The notes beneath the pieces were generated by a model. The model did not search any database. It saw nothing but the letters and a program-made list of their open reading frames with translations, and was not told where the DNA came from. Shown here in pieces: positions 42,512 through 55,082 of a stretch of 64,000 nt of DNA. This DNA comes from Bufo bufo (Eukaryota; Chordata; Amphibia; Anura; Bufonidae), in the NCBI RefSeq assembly GCF_905171765.1, contig NC_053392.1, forward strand, positions 396,766,119-396,830,118. The letters run 5' to 3'. A program made the position numbers and the translations under genes. Each line of letters begins with the position of its first letter. Position 1 is the first letter of the stretch.

Positions 42512-43526
42512 GGCCTCTTTCACACGGGCGAGTATTCCGCGCGGATGCGATGCGTGAGGTGAACGCATTGCACCCGCACTGAATACCGACCCATTCATTT
42601 CTATGGGGCTGTTCACATGAGCGGTGATTTTCACGCATCACTTATGCTTTGAGTGAAAATCGCAGCATGCTCTACATTCTGCGTTTTTCACGCAACGCAG
42701 GCCCCATAGAAGTGAATGGGGTTGCGTGAAAATCGCAAGCATCCGCAAGCAAGTGCGGATGCGGTGCGATTTTCACGCGCGGTTGCTAGGAGACAATCGG
42801 GATGGAGACCTGATCATTATTATTTTCCCTTATAACATGGTTATAAGGGAAAATAATAGCATTCTGAATACAGAATGCATAGTAAAATAGCGCTAGAGGG
42901 GTTAAAGAACTAAAAAAATTATTTAACTCACCTTAGTCCACTTGATCGCGAAGCCCGGCTTCTCGTCTGTCTCCTTTGTTGAACAGGACTTGTGGTGACG
43001 TCACTCCGGTCATCACATGATCCATCACATGATCCATCACCATGGTGATGACCTGTGATGAGCATTAATTACAGGAACAGGACCTGTGATGACGTCACTC
43101 CGGTCATCACATGATCTTTTACCATGGTGATGGATCATGTGATGACCGGAGTGACGTCACCACAAGTCCTGTTCAACAAAGGAGACAGACGAGAAGCCGG
43201 GCTTCGCAATCAAGTGGACTAAGGTGAGTTAAATAATTTTTTATTTTTTTTTAACCCCTCCAGCCCTATTGTACTATGCATTCTGTATTCAGAATGCTAT
43301 TATTTTCCCTTATAACCATGTTATAAGGGAAAATAATACAATCTACAGAACACCGATCCCAAGCCCGAACTTCTGTGAAGAAGTTCGGGTTTGGGTACCA
43401 AACATGCGTGATTTTTCTCACGCGAGTGCAAAACGCATTACAATGTTTTGCACTCGCGCGGAAAAATCACGGGTGTTCCCGTAATGCACCCGCACATTTT
43501 CCCGCAACGCCCGTGTGAAAGAGGCC
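42512..43526. mobile_element. Long palindromic Harbinger-like MITE
   Basis: The termini GGCCTCTTTCACACGGGCG and the right reverse GGCCTCTTTCACACGGGCGT agree. Flanking bases are TGA (42509-42511) and TAA (43527-43529), close to a 3-bp TWA duplication. An inner palindrome (about 42940-43225) includes TGACGTCA at 42996-43003, 43090-43097 and 43152-43159, and a second inner pair of words (cccttataac...gttataaggg) occurs at both sides. No coding frame. Confidence 0.85.
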
Positions 43527-44078
43527 TAACAGTGACATCTAGAGTACCCCTCCCCTTTAACCCCTTCTACCCCGGGCCAGTTTGCGCTCTTCTGCCCAGG
43601 CCATTTTTTGCAAATCTGACATGTGTCAATTTATGTGGTAATAGCTTTGGAACACTTTTACTTATGCAAGCCATTCTGAGATTGTTTTCTCGTGACTAGG
43701 GTTGAGCGAACCCGAACTGTAAAGTTCGGATTCGTACCGAACTTTATTTTTTTTTTGTACCCGGACCCGAACATTTTCGTAAAAGTTTGGGTTCGATTTC
43801 GGTGTTCGGCGATTTAATGGCGCTTGTTGAAAGGCTGCAGGGCAGCCAATCAACAAGCGTTTAACTCGTGTGCCCTTAGAAGCCATCACAGCCATGCCTA
43901 CTAACATTCGAATTTTTGCTGCTCGAAAGTACATTTGCGGCGTACACTGCGTTCCTGTCGGTCAAATAAAACCAGTAAATACCGCTGTTATATTTTTGAA
44001 CTTCAAATTCCCATTTTTGGGTGTAAAGTACCTCTGAGGCCTGCACATGTGACAGGCAGGCACATAAATTCAGAAAAT

Positions 44079-44540
44079 CCATCTGTTCCATTGTAGGGGT
44101 GACATATCCACCATTTTTTATGTAAAAAAAACCTGTGCTTCATTTGTGAGAGTGCAATATAATCTCAGTTAAATCCATCTGTTTCATTTGGGGGCAATAA
44201 AGTACCTTTTTGCCCTGTGCTGCATTTCTGGTAGTTAAAGAAATACAGTTAAATCCATCTGTTTCATTGTGTGTGAGAAAAAAAACTATTTTTTGGCAAA
44301 GCAGACCGGGCAATAAGTAAAAAAAAATTGTCTGTTCCATTGTTGGGTGACATTAACCCATTTTTCCCGTCGAAAAAACCCTGCTCTGCCTAGGTGACAG
44401 GAACCTACATTTCTAAAATTCATCTGTTCCATTGTTGGGTGACTATAACCCATTTTGGCCGTCAAAAAAACCCTGCTCTACATTGTTCACAAAGAACTTA
44501 ATTTAGTAAAAACGTCTGTTACTTCAGTGGGTGACCGCAA
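44079..44540 (+). repeat. Tandem array of 75-93-bp units upstream of the third hAT transposase
   Basis: The phrase atctgtt(c/t)cattg with variants recurs at about 44079, 44172, 44253, 44328, 44421 and 44513. Units also share gggtgacattaacccatttt and aaaaccctgctct. One more unit lies inside the element at 45262-45375. The array ends directly before the ATG at 44544. Confidence 0.9.
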
Positions 44541-44543
44541 AAA

Positions 44544-45935
44544 ATGAGGAGAGCGTCAAACAAGGGACGTGGCCCTGCTCGTGGTGCTGCTGGTGTTGGT
44601 GGAGCTCCTGTTGCAGGGAGAGGATGTGGTCGATCTGTGCCAGCTACACGCCCAAGTGAAACACCCCCTTAGGTGCGAGTAGGCGACAGAACCTTCAGCG
44701 TTATTTGGTAGGACTGAATGCGGCTCCATGAATGGTAAAACCAGAACAAGTACAGGCGATAGTAGATTGGGTGGCTGACAGTGCCTCCAGTTCCTTCACA
44801 TTGTCTCCCACCCAGTACCCTGCTGAAAGCTCAGAGTTGGCACCTACAGCCCATGGCCATGTCTTTCAACTCACCCCCTTGCAAATCAGGCACGCAGTCT
44901 GAGCCCCAAGTCATGCAGCAGTCTCTTATGCTTTTTGATGACTCTGCTGGCAGGGTTTCCGTGGGCCATCCACATAGCCCTGCCCCAGAAATGGAAGAGA
45001 TTGAGTGCACTGATGCCCAACCACTTATGTTTCAGGATGAGGACATGGGAAGACCACCGCAGCACGTCTCTGATGATGATGAAACACAGGTGCCAACTGC
45101 TGCGGCTTTCTGTAGTCTGCAGACCAACAAGGAGGTCATGCGAGTGACGTGTGCAGTTTGGAGGAAGAGGCGGTGGTCGCACAGAGGCACCAGCACAGCA
45201 AAAGAGGCGCAGGGTGCAAAAGCGTCTGTTACATTCTCTGCAAAGGTGACAGGGACCTAAATTTGTAAAATTCGTCTGTACATTGATGGTTGACATTAAC
45301 CCATTTTTGCCAGTGAAAAACCCCTGCTCTGCATTGCTGACAGGGAACTAAATTGAGTAAAAACGTCTGTTACTGATCAGAAGATGCGTGACTACAAGCA
45401 CACGCTGGTAGACGCGCTGCTGATGGCATTCCCACCTGACAGCGGGGGCTCAGTGGAAGCACAAGGCGAAGGCTGAGTAGGAGGAAGAGGCCGCCAACGC
45501 AGCTGGGGCACCTCCAGCACCTCAGAAGGCAGGGTTAGCATGGCCGAAATGTGGAAAAGTTTTGTCAGCATGCCACAACAACCAGCACCACCAGCTGATA
45601 TGGAACGTCTTAGCAGGAGGCAGCATTTGAGCAACATGGTGGAGCAGCATGTGTGCACACGCTTACACGTACTGACGGATGGGTCTGCCCCCTTCAACTT
45701 CTGGGTCTCCAAATTGGGCACATGGCCTGAAATTGCCATTTACACCTTGGAGGTGCAGGCCTGCCCTGCAGCCAGTGTTTTGTCTGAACGTTTGTTTAGC
45801 ACGGCAGGAGGGGGTTATCACAGACAAGCGCAGCCGCCTGTCCACAGCCAATGTGGACAAGCTCACGTTCCTTAAAATAAAACCAGGCAGGGATCCCACA
45901 GAACTTGTCCGTACCTTGTGCAGAATAGACATATA
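44544..45935 (+). pseudogene. hAT transposase, N-terminal and dimerisation parts only
   Basis: The ATG at 44544 starts an Arg/Gly-rich N-terminus (RRASNKGRGPARGAAGVGGA) like that of the first hAT. The acidic part 44781-45260 follows in another frame. From 45540 the C-terminal region appears: FNFWVSKLGTWPEIAIYTLE and ACPAASVLSERLFSTAGG, the hAT dimerisation signature. A 1-nt shift in the GG run near 45812 moves the rest (VITDKRSRLSTANVDKLTFL) to the next frame. The RNase H-like catalytic region is absent between 45260 and 45540, so this copy cannot transpose itself. Confidence 0.9.
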
Positions 45936-47101
45936 TACCGGTCTCACCCAACCATTGTTGTACTCCAGCGCAATTTCTCTTTGTTTTATTTTTTATATTT
46001 CCCAATGTTTTGGGCTCTACCCAAATTTTAACAAAAAAACTAAAATAAAAAAACCAGTGTTGGCTACCTCCTCCTCCTCCACCGCCGCTTCCACCTACAC
46101 CGCCACATCCACCGCCTCCTCAACCTCCTACTACATATAGACCTCCTCCTCCTAGATCAAGATTATAATTTTTTATTTTTACGTATTTTATGTTATTTTA
46201 AGTCATTTCCCTATCCACATTTGTTTGCAGAGCACTTGCCATGCTCTTAACCACATTTTGCTGCCTTTTGCAGCCCTCTAGCTGTTTCCATGACTTTTTT
46301 AGAGCCATTTTAGTGCTCCAAAGTTCGGGTCCTCATTGACTTCAATGGGCTTCGGGGTCAAGTTCGGGTCCCGAACTCAAACTTTTTTGCAAAGTTCGGC
46401 CGAACCCAAACTTCCAGGTGTCCGCTCAACTCTACTCGTGACACATTGTACTTCATGATAGTCATACATTTGAGTCAATATATTTCACCTTTATTTGTGA
46501 AAAAATCACAAATTTACCCAAAATTTTGAAAAATTCCCAAATTTTAAAATTTCTATTTCTCTACTTTTAAAATAGATAGTGATACCGCATATAATAGTTA
46601 TTACTTTACATTTCCCATATGTCTACTTCATGTTAGGATCATTTTGAAAATTACATTTTATTTTTGGGATGTTAGAAGCTTAGAAGTTTAGAAGCAAATC
46701 TTGAAATTTTTCTTAAAATTTCCAAAACCCACTTTTTAAGGACCAGTTCAGGTCACTTTGTGGGGCTTACATAATAGAAACCAACCAAAAATTACCCTAT
46801 TTTAGAAACTACACCCCTCAAGGTATTTAAAGCCAATTTTACAAACTTTGTTAACCCTTTAGGTGGTCCACAAGAATTAATGGAAAAATGGAGATGAAAT
46901 TTCAGAATTTCACTTTTTTGGCAGATGTTATATTTTAATCCATTTTTTCCAGTAACAAAGCAAGAGTTAACAGCCAAACAAAACTCAATATTTATTATTT
47001 TGATTCTGCGGTTTACAGAAACACCCCACATGTGGTCGTAAACTGCTGTATGGCCACACGGCAGGGTGCAGAAGGAAAGGAACGCGTCGGTAAGGGGTTA
47101 A

Positions 47102-47911
47102 AGCTGACCTACAGCAGTGAAAAAAAAATGGCTGGGTTGTTATGGAAACTTGGTGTAAAACTGTGTGTATTTGGAGACTAAGGGCCTGTGAGCTTCTATT
47201 GGCTGATAAGGGTCATGTGACCAGGCTTCTATTACCTAATGCATTTTTTGGGAATATCTCACGCAGGGATGTCCTTTTGAACAGCTCACTCTCAGACAGC
47301 AGCACTGTGCTGTCTAAGCGTGAGCTGCCGGGAGAAAGTCACCGTCCTTCCCACCCCTGAAGCTGTCAGATGTTGAAGAATTTTTTTTTGTCTTTCCCAA
47401 CATTCAAACCTGGAATTTCTACATGCAAAACCAATTACTTAACCACCAAGCTATAACTTTACCATATAAATAAACCTGTTTTCCCATGCTTATATAACAA
47501 ATATAACTGGTGTCTTTCTGATCATATATTGTGCCTGTGAATAAAGCAGTAATATGTAGATTAGCTTTCTGAGCAGAACTTGGTGTGGTGAAGCTACAGT
47601 ATATAGAATATATGATATTTACTTGCTAGCACAAAGCTCTTAGACACAGCTCTGCCCTCAGCATGTCTAGCCATGTCAAACAACGGGAGGGGAGTGTGAA
47701 GAGCACAGGGGGTGTTACAAAGCAGTGCTCAAACAATTCAGCCCTGTGTCTTGGTGCTCTAATTGCTCATTTGCATGTGAATAATAACTCAATTTTTTCT
47801 GCAGCTGTTTATCATACAGACAAAAGAAAGGTAATGTTTTATTCAGCATGATGAGCCCTAGCAGCCAGTATGTCTGGTTTAATAGGGTTGATCCTGGTGA
47901 AAGATCATTTT
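47102..47911. mobile_element. TTAA-bounded segment, probably T2-like MITE material
   Basis: It lies exactly between TTAA 47098-47101 and TTAA 47912-47915, each of which is also the border of a neighbouring palindromic element. The left begins AGCTGACCTACAGCAG; the right reverse begins AAATGATCTTTCACCAGGA, like T2 ends with a substitution. The two ends are not good inverted repeats, so it may be two fused partial elements. Confidence 0.5.
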
Positions 47912-47915
47912 TTAA

Positions 47916-50603
47916 CCCCTTCACGACTGCCATATGGCTATATACGTGCTATCTGCACACACCCCGTGCAGATAGCATGTATATAAACGTCATGGTAGCT
48001 CTTTAATCCAAGCCCTGCAAAGCTTGCCTGCTCAGATCCATGTCCCTGCCCATCTGTGTCCCCTCCCCAGCCCTCATCTGTGCCCCCTTGTGCGGTGCCT
48101 CTGTTCCTTAGCTGCCACCATCAGCAGCGAGTGTCAGCTATATGCTTACACTCTGCTGTAACCCCTTAGATACCGTTGTCAGCGGCATCCAAGGGGTTAA
48201 CAGAGGGAGGGGGCTCCCTCTCTCAACCATCGGGCTGCCCGCGATGCGATGGCAACGGCTCGATGGTTGCCATGGCAACCGGACGCTTTGCAAAGTGTCC
48301 AGTGTTGCCATCTATCAGTGTAAAACTGATATTATTATACTTTACAATGCAAGAACATTGCAAAATATAGTACAGCCATCAGCCCCACTGGATCTTCAAG
48401 ATTCAAGGAAGACTTGATAAAAAAAAGTGTGAAAAAAAAGTAAAAAAATAAGAATGTAAATTAAAAATAAAATAAATTGCTTTTTCCTATATCATTTATA
48501 AGAGATTAAAAAAAATAGAAAATAAACTACACATATTAGGTATCACCGCGTCCATAACGAACGGCTCTATAAATGATCCACCCCGTCCGATAAACACCAT
48601 AAAAAATTTTTTAAAACGGTGTCAAAAAAAGCAATTTTTGTCACCTTACATCACAAAAAGTGCAACACCAAGCGATCAAAAAGGTGTATGTCCCACAAAA
48701 TGGTACCAATAAAACCGTCACCTCATCCAGCAAAAAATGAGCCCCTACATAAGAAAATTTCTTAAAAAATAAAAAACTATAGCTCTTAGAACATGGAGAC
48801 AGTAAAACATTTTTTTGTTTCAAATATGCTATTATTGTGCTAAAGTGAAATAAATTTAAAAAGTAGACATATTAGGTATTGCCGCGTCCGTAACAACAAG
48901 CTCTATAAAAATGTCACATGACCTAACCCCTCAGCTGAACACCGTAAAAAATTTAATAAAAGCAGTGCCAAAAAAGTAATTTTTTGTCACCTTACATCAC
49001 AAAAATTGCAACACCAAGCGATCAGAAAGGCGTATGCCCCCCAAAATAGTACCAATAAAACCGTCACCTCATCCCTCAAAAAATTAGACCCTACCTAAGA
49101 TTATTGGTCACAAAATAAAAAAGCTATGGCTCTCAGACTATGGAGACACTAAAACATTTATTTTGTTTCAAAAATGCTATTATTGTGTAAAACTTAAATA
49201 AGTAAGAAAAAGTATACATATTAGGTATTGCCACGTCAGCAACGATCTGCTCTATAAAAATGTCACATGACCTAACCCCTCAGGGGAACGCTGTAAAAAT
49301 AAATGAAAACTGTTCCAAAACAACCAATTTTTTTTGTTATCTTGCCACATAAAGTGTAATAATGAATGATCAAAAAATGATATGTACCCAAAAATTGTAC
49401 CAATAAAAACATCAACTCTTTCTGCAAAAAACGAGCCCCTGCACAAGACGATCGGCAGAAAAAAAAAAAAAATAAGGCGTTCATAAAATGGAGACACAAA
49501 AACATAATAAAAAAAATGCTTTATTATGTAAAGCTGAAACAAATAAAGAAAGAAGACATATTTGATATCATTGTGTCCTTAACAACCTGCTCTATAAAAA
49601 TAGCACATGATCTCCCCTGTCGGATGAATCTTGTAAAAAATAAAAACGGTGCCAAAACAGCCATTTTTGGATTACCTTGTCTCACAAAAAATTTAATATA
49701 GAGCAATTAAAAATCATATGTACCCCAAAATACTACCAATAAAACTGGCACCTTATCCCCTAGTTTCTACTGTAAGGGTACATCAGGGGGGCTTCAAAGG
49801 GGACAAGGCATCTAAAAACCAGTTCAGGTAAATCTGCCTTCCAAAAACCATACAGCGCTCCTTTTCTTCTGCGCCCTGCCGTGTGCCCTTACATCAGTTT
49901 ATGACCACATGTGAGGTGTTTCTGTAAACACCTCAGAATCAGGGTAATAAATATTGAGTTTTGTTTGGCTGTTAATCCTCGATATGTTAAAGAAAAAAAT
50001 GTATTAAATCTCCATTTTCCTTTAATTCTCGTGGAACATCTAAAGGGTTAACAAAGTTAGTAAAATCAGTTTTAAGTAACTTGAGGGGTGTAGTTTCTGC
50101 AATGTTGTCATTTATGGGGGGTTTCCATTATGTAAGCCCCACAAAGTGACTTCAGACCTGAACCAGTCCTTAAAAAGTGGGCTTTGGAAATTTTCTTAAA
50201 AATGTTAAGAATTGCTTCTAAAATTCTAAGCCTTCTAACGTCCTAAAAAAAAAATTACATTTACAAAATGATGCCAACATAAAGTAGACATATAGGGAAT
50301 GTTAAGTAATAAATATTTTATGAGTTATCACTTTCTGTTTTAAAAGCAGAGAAATTGTAGTTTTGAAAATTACGAATTTTTCCAAATTTTGGGTAAATTT
50401 GGGATTTTTTCATAAATAAAGGTGAAATATATTGACAAAATTTTATGACCATCATGAAGTAAAATGTGTCACGAGAAAACAATCTCTGAATGACTTGGAT
50501 AAGTAAAGGCGTTCCAAAGTTATTACCACATAAAGTGAGATATGTCAGATTTGCAAAATTAGGCCTGGTCAGGAAGGGGGCAAATGGCCCAGATGGGAAG
50601 TGG
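47916..50603. mobile_element. TTAA-flanked palindromic element
   Basis: TTAA at 47912-47915 and 50604-50607. Left terminus CCCCTTCACGACTGCC; right reverse CCACTTCCCATCTGGG. Hairpins near the left end include gctatctgcac / gtgcagatagc (47949-47977) and ggttgccatggcaacc (about 48262-48278). The modules aggtattgccgcgtcc (48875) and related ones repeat every 350-370 bp. No coding frame is supported. Confidence 0.65.
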
Positions 50604-50607
50604 TTAA

Positions 50608-50808
50608 AAGCAGATTGTTAGGGGGAGACAACTCTGTTTCATTTTCTGTTCTCCTGATCCATCAGAAGAACAAAAAAAGAATGGTTTGGTTAAGTAAAAG
50701 CGTTCCAAAGTTATTACCACATAAAGTTGCGTCACCACATCGCATTTTGAAGATTTGCAAAATTAGATGTGGTGACGGGGGCATCAATGACCCTTGGTCA
50801 TGAAAGAG
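50608..50808. repeat. Right-end fragment of a TTAA element
   Basis: The part 50690-50770 (aagtaaaagcgttccaaagt and following) repeats the right-end sequence found at 50505-50570, so it is a partial duplicate of the neighbouring element. Nothing else recognisable. Confidence 0.55.
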
Positions 50809-50812
50809 TTAA

Positions 50813-52217
50813 TCCCTTACATGCCATGAGCAATGGCGCCTGCTGCATGTAAGTGATGACAGAGGGAGAGGACTTCCTCTGTCTCCCATCCGCACCCTGC
50901 AAATGCGATCGCGGGGTGCCAATGTGTGTAAAGTCTGTCTGAGACCTGGCGTAGGCCCCAAGCCTGCCTTGATTGTTTTTTGGCAGGCTTTACTTCTCTG
51001 GCATGGCCTGCTGGTCAGTGTCTGTATAGCACTGACATTAAAATGCAATGCACTATAGGCATAGTACGCTAGGGATAATAGGGGGTCATTGAAGAAACAG
51101 AAATACGCTTAAATTAGGAGAATTGCGGCCGCTTTGAGTCACAATCTGCGACTTCTCCCTGCTCACGCCAGGTCTAAAAAAGTGAGCGTGGCGTAGAAAA
51201 TGGTCTAAATGTAAAACAGCTAGGAAAATAACGCCGGTCTTAATATATGTGCCTCAATACACTTTTGAATGAAAAATAAAAAAAAATATTAAAAAAAAAT
51301 GTCCCCCACATGTTTGGTATCGCTGTGTCTGTAATGACCTTCACTACACAAATATTGCATATCTTTTTTCACGGTCAACACCGTAAAAAAAGAAACAACA
51401 AAAAAGAGCCATAATTGCTCATTTTTTTCTTAGTCGCCACCTAAAAAACGTAATAACAAGCGGTCAAAATGTGTTATTTACCCCAAAATGATACCAATGA
51501 AAACTACAAGTCATCCAGCAAAAATCAAGCCCTCGCAAAACTCCATAGAAAGAAAAATCACGTTATGGGTCTTGGGATGTGACGATGCAAAAAGATCTTT
51601 CTTTTCTTAACAAAAGTTATTTTTTTGCACAATAGTAGTAAAACTAAAAAAAATTCATGTATTAGGTATTTCTGTAATCGTACTGACCCAGAGAATAAAG
51701 ATATTGTGTTATTTAAGCCAAAAAATTTATGCAGAAAAATGTATAATGTAAAAACTAAGTGGCATCTCCTTCCCAGAAAAAGTTAATAAAAGTTATGTGA
51801 ACCCCAAAATGGCATGATTGAAAACTACAAGTCGCCCAACAAAAAACAAGCCCCCATACAGCTACATAGATGGAAAAGTAAAAAAGTTATAGCTCTCAGA
51901 AGGCGACAATGAAAAAAGGAAGAAAAAACGCTTGGTCAGTATGGCCCAAAACAAGCTGATCACTAAGAAGTTAAAAGCCAAGAAATTCAAATTTTGAAAA
52001 TAGTGACTTTTTCCAAATTTCGGATTTTTTTATAAAGGTAAAAGATACTTACCCAAATTTACCACCACCATGAAGTACGATGTGTATATATAAAAGCCTC
52101 TGAAACACCTCGATAAGTAAAAGCATTCTAAAGATATTACCTCATATTACCCAAGTAACACATATAAGATTTGCAAATATAGGCTTCTAGGAAGGTGAAA
52201 AATGTGACAGAAAGGAG
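50813..52217. mobile_element. TTAA-flanked palindromic element
   Basis: TTAA at 50809-50812 and 52218-52221. Left terminus TCCCTTACATGCCATG; right reverse CTCCTTTCTGTCAC. The internal wording differs from its neighbours (ggtatcgctgtgtctgtaat, near 51315), so it belongs to another subfamily. No coding frame. Confidence 0.55.
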
Positions 52218-52326
52218 TTAAATTGCTTCAGATTTATCACAATGGATGATGCTGGATAAGAAATTTGGCGCGACTATAGACCGTCTAAACTAAATTTACA
52301 CTACCTATTAGCGTCATCTTACTTAA

Positions 52327-55082
52327 CCACTTAAGGACCGGGCTCATTTTCACCTTCAGGACCAGGCAATTTTTTGCAAATCTGACCAGTGTCACTTTAT
52401 GTGGTGATAACTTTAAAACGCTTTTACTTATCCAGGCCATTCTGAGATCGTTTTTTCATCACATATTGTACTAAATGACACTGGTAAAATGGAGTAAAAA
52501 AAATTCTTTTTTATTTAAAAAAAAATACCAAATTTGCCAACAATTTAGAAAAATTTGCAAATTTCTAAGTTTCAATTTCTTTACTTCTATAATACATATT
52601 AATACCTACAAAAATAGTTATTACTTTACATTTCCCATATGTCTACTTCATGGTTGGATCATTTTGGGAATGACATTCTATTTTTGGGGGACGTTACAAG
52701 GCTTAGAAGTTTAGAAGTAAATCTTGAAATTTCTCAGAAATTTTCGAAAACCAACTTTTTAAGGACCAGTTCAGGTCTGAAGTCACTTTGTGAAGCTTAC
52801 ATAATAGAAACCACCCCATTCTAGAAACTACACCCCTAAAGGTATTCAAAACTGATTTTACAAACGTCGTTAACCCTTTAGGTGTTCCACAAGAATTAAT
52901 GGAAAATAGAGATACAATTTCAAAATTTCACTTTTTTGGCAGATTTTCCATTTAATATTTTTTTTCCAGTTACAAAGCAAGGGTTAACAGCAAAATAAAA
53001 CTCAATATTTATGGCCCTGATTCTGTAGTTTACAGAAACACCCCATATGCGGTCGTAAACTGCTGTATGGGCACACAGCAGGGTGAAGAAGGAAAGGAAT
53101 GCCATACGGTTTTTGGAAGGCAGATTTTGCTAGACTGATTTTTTTGACACCATGTCCCATTTGAAGCCCCCCTGATGCGCCCCTAGAGTAGAAACTCCAT
53201 AAAAGTTACCCCATCTAAGAAACTACACCCCTCAAGGTTTTTAAAACTAATTTGACAAACGTTGTTAACCCTTTAGGTGTTCCACAAGAATTAATGGAAA
53301 ATAGAGATACAATTTCAAAATTTCACTTTTTTGGCAGATTTCCCATTTTATATATATTTTTTCCAGTTACAAAGCAAGGGTTAACAGCCAAACAAAACTC
53401 AATATTTATGGCCCTGATTCTGTAGACTGTTTTTTTTTACACCATGTCCCATTTGAAGCCCCCTGATGCACCCCTAGAGTAGAAACTCCAAAAAAGTGAC
53501 CCCATTTTAGAAACTACGGGATAGGGCGGAAGTTTTGTTGGTACTAGTTTAGGGTACATATGATTTTTGGTTGCTCTATATTACACTTTTTGTTAGGCAA
53601 GGTAACAAGAAATAGCTGTTTTGGCACCGTTTTTTTTTGTTATTTACAACATGGTTAGATCATGTGGTATTTTTATAGAGCAGGTTGTCACGGATGCGGC
53701 GATACCTAATATGTATACAATTTTTTTTATTTATGTAACTTTTACACAATGATTTCATTTTTGAAACAAAAAAAATCATGTTTTAGTGTCTCCATAGTCT
53801 GAGAGCCATAGTTTTTTCAGTTTTTGGGCGATTATCTTAGGTAGGGTCTCATTTTGCAGGATGAGATAACGGTTTGATTGGCATTATTTTGGGGTGCATA
53901 TGACTTTTTGATCGCTTGCTATTGCACTTTTTGTGATGTAAGGTGACAAAAAATTGTTTATTTAGCACAGTTTTTATTTTTTACGGTGTTGACCTAAGGG
54001 GTTAGGTCATGTGATATTTTTATAGAGCCGGTCGATACGGACGCGGCGATATCTAATATGTATACTTTTTTTTATTTATGTAAGTTTTACACAATGATTT
54101 CATTTTTGAAACAAAAAAAATCATGTTTTAGTGTTTCCATAGTCTAAGAGCCATAGTTTTTTTCAGTTTTTGGGCGATTATCTTGGGTAGGGTATGATTT
54201 TTGCGGGATGAGATGACGGTTTGATTGGCACTATTTTGGGGTGCATATGACTTTTTGAGGTTAGATTAGTACTATCCCTGGTGGGCGTACGCCTTTTTGA
54301 TCGCTTGCTGTTGTACGTTTTGTGATGTAAGGTGACCAAAAAATTGTTTATTTAGCACAGTTTTTATTTTTTATGGTGTTCATCTGAGGGGTTAGGTCAT
54401 GTGATATGTTTATAGAGCTGGTCAATACGGACGCGACGATACCTAATATGTCTATATGTCTTTTCTCTATTCTTTACCTTTTTTTACTTTATTTTTGGAA
54501 AAGGATGCTTTTTTTATACTTGAAACTTTAAAAAAAAAAATTGTAAAACTTTAATTTTATTAACTTTTTTTTCCCACTTTATTATTTGTCCCACTCTGGG
54601 ACTTCAACATTAAAGGGTCTGATCCCTGTTTCAATGCAGCATGATACATCTGTATTGTGCTGTATTTAACTGTTAGTGTCTTATACTGTAAGACGCTAAC
54701 AGTTGCCTAGGAGACCCAGCCTGGGGGCTGGGCCTCTTAGGTCTCCGTACATGCCAGGCCCCAAGCCTTGGAATGGCTTGGGGCTGCCATCGAGTCCCCG
54801 CCACAGCAGCGCGGGGACCGATGGATGAGGTAGTGCAAACCTCCCATATGCCGCGGTCAGCGCTGACCGCGGCATATGAGGGGTTAATCCACCGACATTG
54901 GCATCATCACCGATGCTGGTGGATGTAGCAGGGATCCGGCTGTCAGTAACAGCCGGATCTCTGCCGCTGATCGCGGGACCGCACGTGGGGGAAGAGAAGC
55001 ATCGCAGGACGAGATTGCTCGTCCTCTAGCGCTAAGTGCCGTCAATTTAGGACGAGCATTCTCGTCCTGGGTCGTTGAGGTG
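52327..55082. mobile_element. TTAA-flanked palindromic element with hairpin ladder
   Basis: TTAA at 52323-52326 and 55083-55086. Left terminus CCACTTAAGGACCGGG; right reverse CACCTCAACGACCCAGG. The interior has two large tandem modules (53590-54050 and 54000-54450, both with gatacggacgcggcgata-like and ccatagtctgagagcc words) and a hairpin ladder at 54670-55068. The right TTAA is shared with the following MITE. Confidence 0.75.
54670..55068. other. Hairpin ladder with a 34-bp perfect palindrome
   Basis: Pairs: 54670-54683 with 54689-54702; 54711-54721 with 54726-54736 (one mismatch); 54758-54767 with 54775-54784; a bulged ccatcg...cgatgg hairpin near 54787-54825; a 34-bp self-complementary run at 54845-54878 (centre GCGC); 54933-54943 with 54949-54959; 55006-55013 with 55018-55025; 55049-55056 with 55061-55068. 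Confidence 0.85.

Larger units (their letters stand above)
43697..46434 (+). mobile_element. Third hAT transposon, internally deleted
   Basis: The 8-bp duplication CTCGTGAC is perfect at 43689-43696 and 46435-46442. Termini TAGGGTTGAGCGAACCCGAA and, reversed, TAGAGTTGAGCGGACACC. It contains a tandem array, a transposase N-terminus and a C-terminal dimerisation region, with the catalytic middle missing. Confidence 0.95.
43561..47097. mobile_element. TTAA-flanked palindromic element, interrupted by a hAT
   Basis: TTAA at 43557-43560 and 47098-47101; termini CCCCTTCTACCC and, reversed, CCCCTTACCGAC. The element's sequence is resumed after the hAT: 43600-43696 and 46443-46560 are parts of the same module found inverted at 33560-33640 and 50340-50560. 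No transposase. Confidence 0.7.

Noticed and set aside
44781..45260. 159-residue frame considered as a host gene exon
   Set aside because: It lies between perfect hAT borders, after the Arg/Gly-rich hAT start, and before the hAT dimerisation region, so it belongs to the transposase.
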